Assembly (NCBI GenBank): GCA_023053575.1
Contig: JAKZAP010000004.1
Location: 434,001-498,000 of the forward strand
Source of the DNA: Branchinecta lynchi
Taxonomy: Eukaryota > Arthropoda > Branchiopoda > Anostraca > Branchinectidae
Length of the DNA stretch: 64,000 bases
Direction of reading: 5' to 3'
The first letter of the stretch is position 1. The number at the start of each line of letters is the position of its first letter. A program made the translations under genes and the position numbers. Below, in pieces: positions 11,945-23,709 of the stretch. Under the pieces are notes generated by a model. It was not told the DNA's origin. It did not search any database and saw nothing but the letters and a program-made list of their open reading frames with translations.

Positions 11945-12958
11945 AAAACTTGGACGTTACTTTAGGCTTGTGATGGAGCATAGAACAAGATTTTTAGAAT
12001 AGGGGCAGTGTGTTAGTTCTGTAAGCTAGTGAAATTTTTATACAATTTTTGTTGCCATGGCCCACGGGATTTTTTCGGGATTCTGTTCTATTCTATAGCG
12101 AAACAGTTCATGATGAGCGAAGCATATTTGGACAAGTGGTAGGTAACTTACAAGAATCAGCATAGAGGAATGAAACTTCTCTTGATAAGAAAAATATCAA
12201 TGCATATCTCAGGCGTTCCCGAATGTTTCCCCATCTCAAAATCCAGTGTTCTGAATTGGTATCCCCTTAGTTCAACACAGTCCCGTTTCCCTCAGAACCG
12301 GCATTATATTTGCCTACACAATTAAAAAATTAAAACAATAAGTTCGAATGGCTACAGGGCGCGAAAGTTAAAATGGGGAGAGATGTTAGAAGCGACAGCG
12401 CATGCATGTCTCAAATCAATAAGTTGGTCGGTGCGACGTTCCAAATGGAGCATTCCACGGAAACGGTACCTGATGGTATTCCATTATGACTACGAATGAT
12501 AAGAAATCGGGTACTGTGACAATTGCTTTAATTATCCTATAACTCCATTTTTCTAACTGCAATTTTGAAATAACCTTGAGACACTTGATAGTAACTCCTG
12601 GCATAGCTCTAACTCAAGATTTAAAACGGGAAGTGCAGACTAGCAGTTCAGATGCAGGAACTTCAAGGCATGCAGACCCACCAATTTTTTTTCTCGCATT
12701 TAGATTTAGTTGATAAGACGGAATTCAACGAACGGCATTTTGGCCTTAAGGTCGAACCACTGCCCGGCTTGAAAATATTCAAATATGTGTTCTATATCAT
12801 GGCGTTAAGGGAAGCCTAGAGGCCCTATGAAGATTTGCTCTGCAATTTCCAAATGGTGGCCTTGCACCATCAACGGCTGAACCTCTGCACGGAATCTCTA
12901 AATCTTCCGGTCCATACGCTTATTTTTCGCAGAGACTATTCGCAAAGAAAGTACATAC
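11945..12958. other. TRNT1 intron, no recognised feature
   Basis: This is intronic AT-rich sequence between the TTAA element and the next TRNT1 exon. I see no repeat family, RNA or exon that can be supported. Confidence 0.5.
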
Positions 12959-13085
12959 CGGAAGTACCGCAAAATTCGCAAGTAGTCTTCCTGGATCCTT
13001 TGTGCAGGCTCTCCAACGAATCTAATTCGTCGATGATTCAAATCTTCATATCCGTTGAAGTAATCTACCAGATGTCCATCTAACC
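12959..13085 (-). CDS. TRNT1: TRNT1 exon: nucleotidyltransferase end and neck start
   Basis: This 127-nt exon has a CCGTTTCAG acceptor and a GTATGT donor. It encodes [15 protein letters not shown], then [20 protein letters not shown] and RYFR. This matches the TRNT1 segment linking the catalytic head to the neck; the arginine-rich [12 protein letters not shown] helix is family-specific. Phases agree with both neighbours (phase 1 in, phase 2 out). It is too short and too oddly framed to be called by length alone. Confidence 0.95.
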
Positions 13086-13988
13086 CTGAAACGGAACCCA
13101 GTAAAGAACTCCGTAACAGGTCCTCTTTAGAAAAGCTAGGCTTTCAAAAATTCTCCGAAAGATGGCGAACGTCTGCTATATCTCGTAATAGGAACTGTTT
13201 CGACTTACTCTCTCCATATCACTGAAGTCCTATACGTTACCGGCGAATAAAACACACGTTAACATCTTCCCGAAAATCGACAAATCAAGGGACTGAGACC
13301 ACAGAGAGACTTGTGTACCGGACCAGTCGGGTTAAAGTTTAACTGAAAAGCCAACTTATTTTTGTGTCATTTAACTGAACACATTGAATTATTGGATTCT
13401 GCAAAGGGATTTTTTTTTATTTTCCCCTATCTTCTCTAGTTATGACGTTCAGACTATCTGCGGCCGTCCCCACAACGAAAATTCTACTATGATAATGCCG
13501 GAAATATTAATCTCAGCACAAACGCGGCTTTTCAGTGGGAAGTGGTGAAATTGAGCGCCTGAACCGAAAAAAAAGTCATAAATATTTCCCGTAAGAGATA
13601 CAAGTGCATACAACACGGAAATTCCACTATTTAAAATCGATTATTCGTGAATAGCGGAACAAAGAAGTAACGCATTTTAAGCGGGTCTTCAAGCCAATTT
13701 TAGTGAATAAGCGATGGGTAACTAGATTGTCCTATCCAAGCCCTTTTCGGTTAAACTTTAAGGGTGATAGCACTGCAGTCACGTCTCCTCACGTCTCGAC
13801 ACGACAAAAATCGACCATCTACAAGGTGACGACGGTGATAAATCAAACTCATTTAGGTGGAAGAGATCAGTACTGCCACCAACCGGAATATGGCTGTAGT
13901 CGAATGTTGTTGGTAGTGGCTCAAACTAACCCAGGACTTCACAAAAACCCAGAGCGAATGGTAGACTGGGTCGAGTATATGGTCTTAC
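13086..13988. other. TRNT1 intron, no recognised feature
   Basis: No repeat family or exon could be supported between the exons at 12959-13085 and 13989-14272. Overlapping open frames near 13703-14257 are mostly shadows of the neighbouring exon on the other strand. Confidence 0.5.
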
Positions 13989-14272
13989 CCAAAAACATAG
14001 CATTTATTGTCAAGTCTCTTCTTCCAGCGTCTTGGGCCCAATCTGTGATGAACTCTACTTCAGCATGTCGACCATACGTCACTTTGTCTATCCGCAGTGT
14101 CGTGATTTCAAAATTCTCCTTATCATTTATTCGGGCAGTAATTGTTCCATGTTTCTCTCCCTTCATATTGATCATCCTGACCCCTTCTTCTGTGAACATG
14201 GTTTTCATTTGGTCAGGTGTTGCTGTAGTTGCAAAGTCAAGGTCACTTGGGAGATGACCCAGCAGTAGATCT
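13989..14272 (-). CDS. TRNT1: TRNT1 exon: catalytic nucleotidyltransferase head
   Basis: This 284-nt exon (acceptor TTTTTGTAG, donor GTAAGA) encodes most of the catalytic head of the CCA-adding enzyme, which adds CCA to tRNA 3' ends in cytosol and mitochondria. Visible motifs are [10 protein letters not shown] (the DxD metal-binding pair), [17 protein letters not shown] and [12 protein letters not shown] (family motif RRDxTINA). The exon begins with one base that completes the Arg of the GGAVR motif from exon 17357-17519 and ends after MFLG in phase 1. All catalytic residues expected here are present, so the gene looks functional. Confidence 0.97.
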
Positions 14273-14884
14273 CTACAAAAATTAAAACGGCTCAATGAGG
14301 CCCAAGCACAATAAATATAATATGATATAATATAACAAGTATGAACTTGATTCTTGTCATCTCGCTTGTCATTGTTCATGAGGAAAAATCTCCAGAAAAA
14401 TAAATGAAAGCCGAAAGCTGGCTTCAGCGGCTGCAATGCTGCTGCCGTCCAATCAAATGGAAATCATGAAACCCCACATATCACCCTCACAGCGTACTAT
14501 GAATAGCACCTTCAAGATATTTAGCATACAGGTGAATGCTGTCTCCGTTTCCGTTTATTTCAAGCATCAACACAAGCCGTGGCTTAGGGCCAAATGACGT
14601 GTTGTCTAAGTCAAGATACATGATACTGAAACAATAATGTCAGTCAAAACAACAGAATAAACAATTCAGACTGAAAATGGACATAAAAGTAAAGACACAC
14701 ACAAGACAGACTAAACCTCATTGTTGAAAACGTGTACAAAATTGGGGATACAACTATTACGGTACCTCTATGTACGGTTGGAACGGGGTTCCAGCCTGTG
14801 TACTCGCTCAGCACACTCTCTTTGTGGACGCAAACATTGAGGTTGGAAGAGAGGTGGCACGAGGGAGCAGAAAGAGGGGTTCAA
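14273..14884. other. TRNT1 intron, no recognised feature
   Basis: This stretch between the TRNT1 exon and the 3' tail of a LINE fragment shows no supportable gene or repeat. Confidence 0.45.
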
Positions 14885-16105
14885 TTTTTTCACTTTATTT
14901 AATAATAAAGCAAAACATATCTCTCGTGGTCAGAGCCCAAATACGATGTTTGTGTAGTCATAAATAGAGATAAAATAAGTTGTCAACAGATAATTTAAAA
15001 GAAACAAAAAAAATAACAATGCAGATAAATGTTAAAGATCATTGTACTGCTTTACGAAGCTCGGCACAAAGCTTCTACTGTAGCGCATAGTGTTACAGTA
15101 GATTGCGATCAGTTTGGGAACCTTTTCAGCCACTTCTCGGGGGGGGGGACATCTTACACGAACAAAGGGTGGGGGAAGGAATGAACGGTACATGGGGTGC
15201 TGGAGAAGGGAGGAGCCAAGGTTGCGGCATAGTTTTTCATGGCGGGAAGAAAGAGATTCAATTTTAAATTCTTTGAGGTAAAAAGAGTATATTAGGGGGG
15301 AACCGCCATAGATAATTTGCAGCGATCTCTTCTGAACTCGCTCTATTTTATCAATTTCACCCTGAGTAAGAGCAAAGTGCCAAACCGGACAAAGCATATT
15401 CGACTAAGGGTCGAATGAAAGAGCAAAACATTAGCATTGTCCTTAGGAACCTGAAACTTTTTCAGTGTTTTTAGCATTTGAATTGCGTTGTTAGCTTTCT
15501 TTACAATTGTCTTTGAATGTTCATGCCATGAAAGATCAGAAGACCTAGTAGCGTTATTTTATCACTGATGAACCCAAGGTCGGTAGGAGGTTGGAAAGGC
15601 GGCCTTATCTTTATTCATGACCATATTCATTTCAGTCACCTCTGAGGTAACCTGGTCGATCAAACTGGCAGCGTTACTTTTCAAATCCTCAGATACGACT
15701 TCCGCTAGGGACAAATCGTCAGTAAGTAATTCCATCTGTCCTCCAGCCCAGCAGCAACTTTAGAAGAACTGCGAAGACTTGGACTCCAAAAGATGATCCA
15801 CCTCATTTTTGTAATAATTAGCCTGTGCTTCTTTTATTTTTCACTTAATTTTATTTGCCAATTTTGCTTGCTCGTTTTTATCTTTTCGAATAAGGTGTAA
15901 TTTACGCTTAATTAGTCGCTTTATTTTTGAATTTACATACGGTTTATCACTAGAACAAAATTTAGTTTTATGCTCAGGGAAGCACTCAAGAAATTTTTCA
16001 TGAATTTTACCATGAAATTCCTCAACTTGGGAATCCATGTCCTTCGCTGCTAAGTCCTTCGCGTCTTCTGTAAAGATTTCATACCAAACTTTCTGCATAG
16101 CCTTT
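14885..16105 (-). pseudogene. CR1-like LINE fragment with internal deletion
   Basis: In minus orientation the 3' tail (AATTGAAAAAATT-like) is near 14885. The reverse-transcriptase C-terminus reads CPVWHFALTQGE, VQKRSLQIIYGGSPL and RSFVPSFVKQYNDL. Upstream, AAGLEDRW and DDLSLAEVVSE around the active-site region are preceded directly by linker sequence (KIKRLIKRKLHLIRK, EVDHLLESKSSQFF), so the fingers and palm core have been deleted. Several stops and shifts are present. It is the same family as the copy at 56535-58114. Confidence 0.82.
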
Positions 16106-16131
16106 CCCGTCGATGATGGAGTGTCTCAAGT

Positions 16132-17262
16132 TTAACAAGACTAAAGGTTTCGATGGGATCCGAAAAATTCAATATCTGATCCAGACAACTGGGCCTTGTC
16201 TTAGCCAGATCCAGCCATCGCCAGACTCCTTGAACATTTTTACAATTCAAATTCAGAAACAGATTAAGGTCAAATAGCTAGTCATCTGAGAAAACCAAGT
16301 TTTTATATGGATTCAGCATGTGTGTTTACCGCTATAAGTCATATCTGTTTTGACGAAAACTTCCTGCCACTTCTGCCAATTTCCTGGTTTCGGCCGAACT
16401 CCAGAACTACTTGTCCGGCGAAAAAAGAAAGCCCAAAAACGAACTCAGGGTATCTTCTTTCCCCAATAATGAACATCTAATCAACTTCAAATAAAAATTT
16501 AACTTATAACAAATTTTCAGACTCCAGCCGGATTCCGGTCGAACTATATTTCCAGGTAAAATATGATTGTCAAACACGGATTCATCATCTCTTCTTACCC
16601 TTAAATCGGTTATCTAATCAACCAGAAATAAAACTTAAGCTTTCTAACAATTTTCCGGTTTTGGCCGGATTCGGGGGGAACTACATGTCCAGGTAGAAAA
16701 TTTTTTCACATAAGTGTAGCATGTCTTCTTGCCCTAAATCGAACATCTAATCAACTCCAAATAAAACTTTTAATTTTAACAAACTTTCCGGTTTTGGCCG
16801 GATTCCGGGCGAACTACTTGTCCGTCGAGAAAATGGCTTTCACCATCGTCCTCATCATGTCTTTCTACCCCTAAATCGAACATTTAATCAACTTCAAATA
16901 AAACTTTTACTTTTAACAAACTTTCCGGTTTTGGCCGGATTCCGGGCGAACTACTTGTCCGATGACAAAATGGTTTTCAACATCGTGTTCAGCATGTCTT
17001 CTTACCCCATAATCGGCTATCAAATTAGCTGTTTAAAAATATTTGGTTTGCCCCTTAATTTCAACCCCCTCCCCCACCCCTACATGTAGGGCTACAAAGC
17101 CCATTTACGGACTTGACTGGTCCGACGACCCAACGAATCCTCACACCAAGTTTCATCAAAATATCTCATTCCCTTCGAGAGTTATCGTGCTTACAGACGG
17201 ACAGACGGACAACTTTTGCGATGTCATAGGTATCCCTCCACTTACGTTTTAGGATCCCAAAA
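16132..17262 (-). repeat. Repeat family B, full-length reverse copy
   Basis: Both ends are present: GGTTTCGATGGGATCC near 16146 and GGATCCCAAAAA near 17252-17262. Inside are tandem units of about 137 bp with CTTTCCGGTTTTGGCCGG and ATTCCGGGCGAACT. A GTCCGTC-type run lies near the 17200 end. It adjoins the LINE fragment at 14885-16105 and occupies the TRNT1 intron region. Confidence 0.8.
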
Positions 17263-17356
17263 AGCTATAGAAGAAAACAGTAAGACATTTCTTTTAGGTC
17301 TTCTATATATGACACGCATGCTATATCCTCCAGAGTTAGGAATAATAAGTTCTTAC

Positions 17357-17519
17357 CTGACAGCTCCACCAGCAACTCTGATTTCAAAATCATGCTTCTT
17401 GAAAATCCCCTGTATGGTATTCAGCTCGGGAGAGAAAATACTTTTGAATTCTGGTGTTTCAAGCTTCATCTCAAAGGTTGGCTTGTTTTGTGTATGTAGA
17501 TCTACACATCTACTTCTAC
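17357..17519 (-). CDS. TRNT1: TRNT1 N-terminal exon with GGAVR motif
   Basis: This 163-nt exon lies between a TTTTAACAG acceptor and a GTAAGA donor. It encodes MKLETPEFKSIFSP, then KKHDFEIRVAGGAVR. RVAGGAVR is the first motif of the class II nucleotidyltransferase family, and the last Arg codon is completed by the exon at 13989-14272. An in-frame ATG at 17469 aligns with the cytosolic start of human TRNT1. The frame is also open upstream of this ATG to the acceptor, so a further 5' exon could add a mitochondrial targeting peptide; I did not find that exon. Confidence 0.93.
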
Positions 17520-17749
17520 CTGTTAAAAGAAATGACTTACTGAGCAAAGCTTGATGAACCTGTATGTGGATTCTAACTTGGCCTATCCCTACTCTTTATT
17601 GATAGAAATGCCTTACAGTCTAAACTAAAAGGGCAAAGAACTTATAAATAGGCCTGCCTAAAATAATTTATTATCTGTAAGTAGGCAACTGCAGCCTTAA
17701 ATATTTAGGGTAGGTTACCGTACTCAGAAAAGAACAAAGGTTAACAAAC

Positions 17750-18197
17750 TTAAAGGACACCTGAATGAAGAGTACCAAGTATCTTCCCTATCTGTATGAC
17801 TTCCGTTAACATTGCCTGCAGAATACCCAATCCAAATACGAACTAGTGTTTCCAAGCTATGATTTTTGCTCCATTTTGCATCTGTCCTTATTTCAGTACC
17901 AAACAATTTTAGAAATGAACAAATGTCTTCAATCAACCCTTCTTCTGGAATATTTTTTAACCAGTTAAGCCCAAACGTATATCTAGAAGAAATTCCAATA
18001 CGATCCGGCCAGCGCTGTACAAGATTTAAATGAATTGCGCTTTTTGTCTTGGAGTCTGCATGTGCATACCTCCAGAAACGAACATCCCTATTTTGAAAAC
18101 GTCACGCTCAGGAGACGAACACTCTCCGTGGCCATGTCTGTAAATGCATTCTCCATGGTGTGTTGAAGTATGGTTTCATTGTCCAGGTGTCCTTTAA
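17750..18197 (-). mobile_element. TTAA-flanked 448-bp element, copy 2
   Basis: This has the same length as the copy at 11497-11944. TTAA flanks both ends, with inner inverted repeats AGGACACCTGAATGA and AGGACACCTGGACAATGA (right end reverse-complemented). The shared minus-strand frame (RWPDRIGISSRYTFGLNWL, IRTDAKWSKNHSLETLVR) is kept here with amino-acid changes. No complete transposase is present. Confidence 0.65.
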
Positions 18198-18283
18198 CTA
18201 ACTACGAACTCCCATGTGGATAAGGTGCTATAGCATAGAATATGTACCTATGTATGTATGTATTCATGAAATGTAGTTAATTT

Positions 18284-19212
18284 CCTGACCGATGGAAGTA
18301 TGTTGATGATCTCTCGCTGTTGGAGGTTTGTCGGAAAAATATTACAAGTTCTGCACAAGTATTTATTGACATCATTTGTGATGAAGCTGTTGCTGAAGAA
18401 ATGGTGATTAACTAACATGGACAAGTCAGTTGTACTGACTATTAACTTTTTAAAAAGCACTCCAGAGTTTTCCCCGATTGTTTCAGAAGGTCAGCATGTT
18501 ACTGAAATTAAGCTCCTGGGGCTTATGATAGTGATATGAAATGGGATAAACAGGTCGCTGTAATGCTTAAGAAAGGTAACATGTGCCTTCGATCGCTTAA
18601 GCTTCTGTCGCGGTATGGGGTCTCCACAGATAAACTAATACTATTCTTCATTTGTTTCATCCGCCCCATCCTTGAATATTAGATACATTATAGATACATA
18701 TAATTTAGATACACTTGCAAATCATCGTCTCAAGTTATCGACAGTTTTTGGTACTAAAATCCTTGAGAATCCCGTCCTCCGTGACATCCTCCCTCCGGAT
18801 TTCAGCGCTGAGAGGGTGAGGCCAGCAAGAGCCGTCGCTTTACCAGTGCCGAAACTACAGACGCACACGCACAGCCACACTCGTTACGTGAACAGCTTTG
18901 TGCCTAGTTTTGTAAAACTGTATAATAACAAGAATGAATTGTAAATGACGTTAGTGTTGTTGTTTGTTAGCCGTAATTATATAGTATTCGTATAAAGTTT
19001 TATTGCACGACTATGTATTTTTATGCTATTTTTTTTACTATTGTTAACCATATAACTATCGCAAGTCGACATATTTACTGACCGTGCTGTTGTCAGCTGA
19101 ATTTGAATATCTGTTCTTATTTTGTTGTATTATGCTGATGTGACACGAAACCTACTAGTCGGCTTGTCCGTGTTACGGCTTTCTTAAATATAATATAATT
19201 GAACTGAATTGA
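18284..19212 (+). pseudogene. LINE reverse-transcriptase fragment, second family
   Basis: The plus strand encodes DRWKYVDDLSLLEVCR (the YxDD active-site box of a reverse transcriptase) near 18284-18331. After frameshifts it encodes MCLRSLKLLSRYGVS and FICFIRPILEY, then from 18672 the C-terminus ILENPVLRDILPPDF and RYVNSFVPSFVKLYNN. The 3' end has an AATATAATATAATTGAACTG-type tail near 19185-19210. It belongs to the CR1-like group but differs from the family at 56535-58114. Confidence 0.78.
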
Positions 19213-19609
19213 TGTATGTATTGTACATGGAAAGCCCAACGGGCCATGGTAAAAAAAATATTATGCATATAAAATACTAACTACAAATCCAACACACTTT
19301 CTGAAGGTTGACTTTAGCACTTTCTTCTAACCAACCATTTCTTGCACGGAACTAGGTAGGGTATCTAATTATCATAAACAGTTGAGCAACTGCTGGGCAC
19401 AATCTAGGAGGAAATGCGGATCCCATAAGAAATGGGGGGGGGGGGGTCGGGTGGTATGACACACTTTTTGCAGCTTGTATGACACATGTCATAGTACCCG
19501 ACTGACCTTTTGACATGTATGGTTTCTATTTTATCTGGATGGTTCTGTTATTTATTCAGTAATATAAGTATTGACAATGATATGTGCAATAAGCTATACG
19601 AGAAATTTA

Positions 19610-20390
19610 CGAAACCTTCGTTTTTCGGATTCAATCACCCGTGGATAGCGGAGGGAGGGGGAATCTAGAACCTTGTGACATGCACAGGTTGCGAAAGGGT
19701 CAACCTTTCACAGCGAAACATAATTGGTGGTAAGAAAAGATGCCCTAAAGGACTCATTTATGTGTCCGAACCGGATTCGGCAACTGGGAGATGGAGGGGG
19801 CACACAGAATCTTGTGGCAGCACAAGGGATAAAACGAGTAGATTGATTGGGATGAAAGTTAGAAGTTACAAAGGTCATATTCCCTAGATGATCCGTTTTT
19901 GGTACCAGTCGGGTGTTGATTCAGTTGGAGCAGCTGGAGGGAGTTATCATCAATTTCCATGCTTAGATTCGAGTAAAACTTCATACATGGTAGGGTAGGC
20001 TAAAAGAAGATGCCTTAGATAATGCATTTTTGTGTCTGAGCCGGATTCGGCCATGCTGGGCACCAACAGAAATCTTCTGGCAGCCTTAGTGATGAAATCT
20101 GTGGAGCGACTGGGATGAAATTTGGGAGTTGTGGAGCTCAGACTGCCCAGATAACCCATTTTATGGTCCGGGGCAGATCTGATTAGTTGGGAGGGTGGGA
20201 GTTGGAGGGGATAAGAAAAAGTGAAACTTCATCAGCAGTATGCGAAGTTGCCCTAGCCTAGACAATCTGTCCGAATAGGATTTGGCCACTGTGTGTGTGG
20301 GGGGGGGGGGATTGCAAGAGCGCCGAAAACTGTCGGGCATGACTAGCTAGGGATCAAACAATGGGGTGGCTGGGATGAAACTTGGAATGT
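19610..20390 (-). repeat. Decayed family A-like modules
   Basis: About five diverged modules of roughly 140 bp repeat the phrase CCGGATTCGGC, followed by a GGGAG tract and GGGATGAAA. This is the reverse-complement pattern of family A half-units. The terminal hairpins are not evident, so this looks like an old copy. Confidence 0.5.
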
Positions 20391-20795
20391 TCTTTTTTAG
20401 TGAATGTTGCTGAAAACACCATATTCTTGATTACTCATGATTCCAAGTTATTCACTTTATTTTCAAACAAAAGTTTGTTAGTGAAACGTAATAAGAAAAC
20501 GCCAAAAATAAAGATGTGTCACACTGAACCCAGGGTGTGTCATAGTATCCTCACCCTGCAGGTAGTATGACACAGTCCAGAATGTCCAGAATTCAAGGGG
20601 TCGCAAGGGGGGGGGGGAGCTGGACTAGACTATATTAGCTGACGCTACCGGAACGTCACTCCATCCGGTTTCTGGAACTTCTTAAGACTCTCGGGATTTA
20701 ATCCACTGTAAATGACAGAATTTGTAAGAGAAGCATAGATATTCTTTCAGCCCAAGGTGACTGCAAATCATATTTCACAATGCAAAATCGATACA

Positions 20796-20850
20796 CCAGC
20801 TACATTTTGGCCCTTCTTGGCAAGGGTCCTCTTCAGGCTCAAGTTGCTCA
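20796..20850 (-). ncRNA. Hammerhead-ribozyme-like motif (degenerate)
   Basis: The minus strand carries CTGAAGA, a stem II of GG-A-CCCTT closing on AAGGG-CC, then AAAA where GAAA is required. The loss of the G makes activity unlikely. It faces a plus-strand partner at 20895-20945, forming an inverted pair as in Penelope arms. Confidence 0.5.
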
Positions 20851-20894
20851 AGCTGGAAAACGAACTTTCCAAGTTAATTTTTCAGCTTTGGCGA

Positions 20895-20945
20895 CTTGAG
20901 CCTGAAGAGAAACCCTTCTTGATGAAGGGCCGAAATATGGCTCTA
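20895..20945 (+). ncRNA. Hammerhead-ribozyme-like motif
   Basis: The plus strand reads CTGAAGA (20902-20908), a stem II with CCCTTC pairing GAAGGG, then GAAA (20932-20935) and TAT. The catalytic core boxes CUGANGA and GAAA are intact, but stem II carries extra bases and stem I is unclear. Confidence 0.5.
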
Positions 20946-20975
20946 ATAAAACGTAGCTGACGTATCCGTTTTGTC

Positions 20976-22334
20976 CTGTCAAGTAAGAGAAGCACTTCAA
21001 TTTTACCATACAGTAAAACAAAATTGGATCTCGAAAATGTTTGCCAGCTGCGCTCGATTTAACGTTCTCTTGGGTAATAGATAAAAGCTACTAGGCTACT
21101 GCAATCTTGCCCGGCAATATATTCTCCAAGTGGGCTTTACCAAACCCCACCTAATAGTTGGCTTATCGTCTTTCATGCTGCCCTTTAATGTTACTCTTAT
21201 TACCAAATCCTTTGTGTTCCATAATTTAAAGCTCGAATTCTCACGTCTAGGATTCGTTAAAAAATTTAGAGATTCGTTAAAGTTGGGTTCTGCACCCCCC
21301 CCCCCCCCTCCCCAACGATAATCTACTTGCATTGCCCCTGCTAGAATTAAGCCTACAAATGAAAAACTGTGCGAGAGAAAAAATTTGAAATACATCAGAA
21401 AAATTCTATAGGGAACCAAGTACATGCTGCAAAAAAATTGGCAACATCCATACATATTTCAGCGAAGTACAAAACAAAGACAAAAATGTGTCGAACTACC
21501 CGACTCTCCCCTACCGTTTTAGCCTTATACTAAAAAATTTACTGGAGGGTTGATACAGGACTTGACAGAAATTCTGAGTAAGGGAATGCTGTTAGTTCTT
21601 GCCTTGGTTGGGTAGATAATTTTACTGAAATCTAGTCTGTACCATATAGTAAAATAAAGTGATTGACTTGTGTAACTGAGGTCAGATTTTCAATATTAAA
21701 AGTGTTAAAAATTACAAAACTTACTGAAGAAAAAAAATTAGGTTGTCTGAAGCGCAAAAGAACATGGTGGATTACAACATGTATCAGTTTCCCTCTAATT
21801 GGGTTCAACAGGGAACAAATAGGCAATTAAATTACATAAGACTACAAATTTTTTGTTTAACTGATTCCCCTGTTCCTCTCTCTCAGTACCTATTCCTCTC
21901 TCAATCTGTGCTAAGTATCATAAGGACCACACACTAATCAGACTCGCTCTTGACTTTTACTCCCTAGATAGACACTGGATAGGATAGGCAATACCATCTG
22001 ATTTCCATAATTCATTGCATGTCACAGACGGTTTGAAGACACAACATTTTTTGGGCAGGAAAGCAACAATGTAATAAGGGTTTCTGAGCTGTTTCAGGGA
22101 TGTCGCTTAAATTATATCGGAATTACATATAGTTGTGACGTATATAACTTAGTGACTTTGAGTGATTGAGGACCCAATATAGGATGTGATTATCCCTAGG
22201 TCATTTTATAAATGTACATGTGACCGGCGCCTCGCTGGCTGCTCGGCTTTCTCTATATATTTTAAAATATATATTCACTGATAGGAATGAACTACAATTT
22301 TTCTTTTTCTGAGGTAAAATAGATCGAACTTGTG
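20976..22334. other. Intergenic stretch, no recognised gene
   Basis: It contains a C/G homopolymer run near 21294-21310 and AT-rich sequence. No exon, RNA gene or repeat family could be supported. Confidence 0.45.
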
Positions 22335-22394
22335 TGACATCATGCTTCTATAGAATTTATTCCAACAATGTTTACAACGGATACGTCAGCTATG

Positions 22395-22455
22395 ATTCTT
22401 CATCAGCAATATTTTGGCCCTTCTTGGCAAGGGTCCTCGTCAGGCTGTCAATCCT
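22395..22455 (-). ncRNA. Hammerhead-like motif, left Penelope arm (degenerate)
   Basis: The minus strand has CAGC CTGACGA (22437-22443 on the plus strand), a well-paired stem II, then AAAA in place of GAAA, ATAT, and TGCTG. The G-to-A change in the second core box predicts loss of cleavage. Confidence 0.6.
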
Positions 22456-22889
22456 CTGGTTCAACTTCGGGGAAGGAAACAAATCTGTTGTAAATAACTG
22501 AAGCTTCTACCGACTATAAGTATCTTATTAAAGTAAATTATCTTCAAATACCACTATAATGAAAAAACTAGTCCTGAGATTTAATTTTTGACAACGAAGC
22601 TGCTTTTGCTGCACGATTGGGGCGATGACAGGAAAGGGTTTTTTCTGCATTTTGATCAATTTCGGATTTTTTATTAATAAGGGGCTGAAAACTTAAATAT
22701 TATTTTATTAATGACCTCGTTCTACGTTTCTATTATGAGTACTTGCCTGTATCTATTACTTTGAATAATCGCTGCACAGAAAAACTAGTCTTGAGATTTA
22801 ATTTTTTACACGGCTGCTGTTTTTGCTGCACGATTGGGGCGACGGCAGGAAATATTTGTTTCTGCATTTTGATCGACTCCGGTTTTGTT

Positions 22890-23425
22890 CTACTAGTAAT
22901 GGTGAGGCAAAAGAAAAAAATGCCCGCGTTTACCTTCCGTACGTCCGCAGAGTAACCGAAAAATTGTCCAAAAGTTTGAAAAAATACAACATCCAAGTCT
23001 TTCACAGAACCCAAAATACTTTGCTGTCCTACGTAAACTCTGGAAAAGATAAAGTCCCAAATCAGTACCAAAGAGACATTTATTCAATATCTTGTGATTG
23101 CGGAAAGCCTTATGTAGGAAGGACAGAGAGAACTTTCGGAAAACGACTTGCAGAGCATGAGCAAGAAATTGACCAAGCCCTCTCCAATGGACACCGTCAT
23201 AACTATACTTTCAAATCTGCACTTGCAGAACATATTTTCGAAAACCCATCCCATTCAGTATATTTCGGAAAAGCCCAAATTCTTGCAACGTGCACCGGAC
23301 TCCATCAAACCATTCGAGAAGCCGCTGAGATGAAGGAAAAACGAGCAGGCATTAACCGAGATACAGTCGAGTACCTACTCCCTACCAGACATGTGGAACG
23401 GGGTATTACAGGGAAGAAAATTTAA
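22890..23425 (+). pseudogene. Penelope-like C-terminus with GIY-YIG endonuclease
   Basis: The open frame covers about 178 residues from the inner arm to a stop at 23425. It encodes ARVYLPYVRRVTEKLSKSL, then TLLSYVNSGKD, then DIYSISCDCGKPYVGRT and FGKRLAEHEQ. The DIYSI/YVGRT pair with a downstream Arg and EH is the GIY-YIG nuclease of Penelope-like retroelements, which nicks target DNA; the preceding KD-rich linker follows the reverse transcriptase in intact elements. No reverse-transcriptase core is visible, so the copy is 5' truncated. The first GIY residue is Asp rather than Gly. Confidence 0.85.
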
Positions 23426-23709
23426 GCCTCAGTCCCTTATTAACAACAAAACTGAAGTCGATCAAAATGCAGAAAAAAATATTTCCTGCCGCCGCCCCAA
23501 TCGTGCAGCAAAAACAGCAGCCGTGTCAAAAATTAAATCTCAGCACTAGTTTTTCCGTGACAGTGATTATTCAAAGTAATAGATACAGGCAAGTACTTAC
23601 CTTAAAATTACCTTAAATTGCACCTGCAAGCAATAAGGATGTTGTATCCCGATGAGTAGCTTGCGGATGACGATGGTGCTATGATCTGGTTGCCGCTTCC
23701 GGGGGCGCA

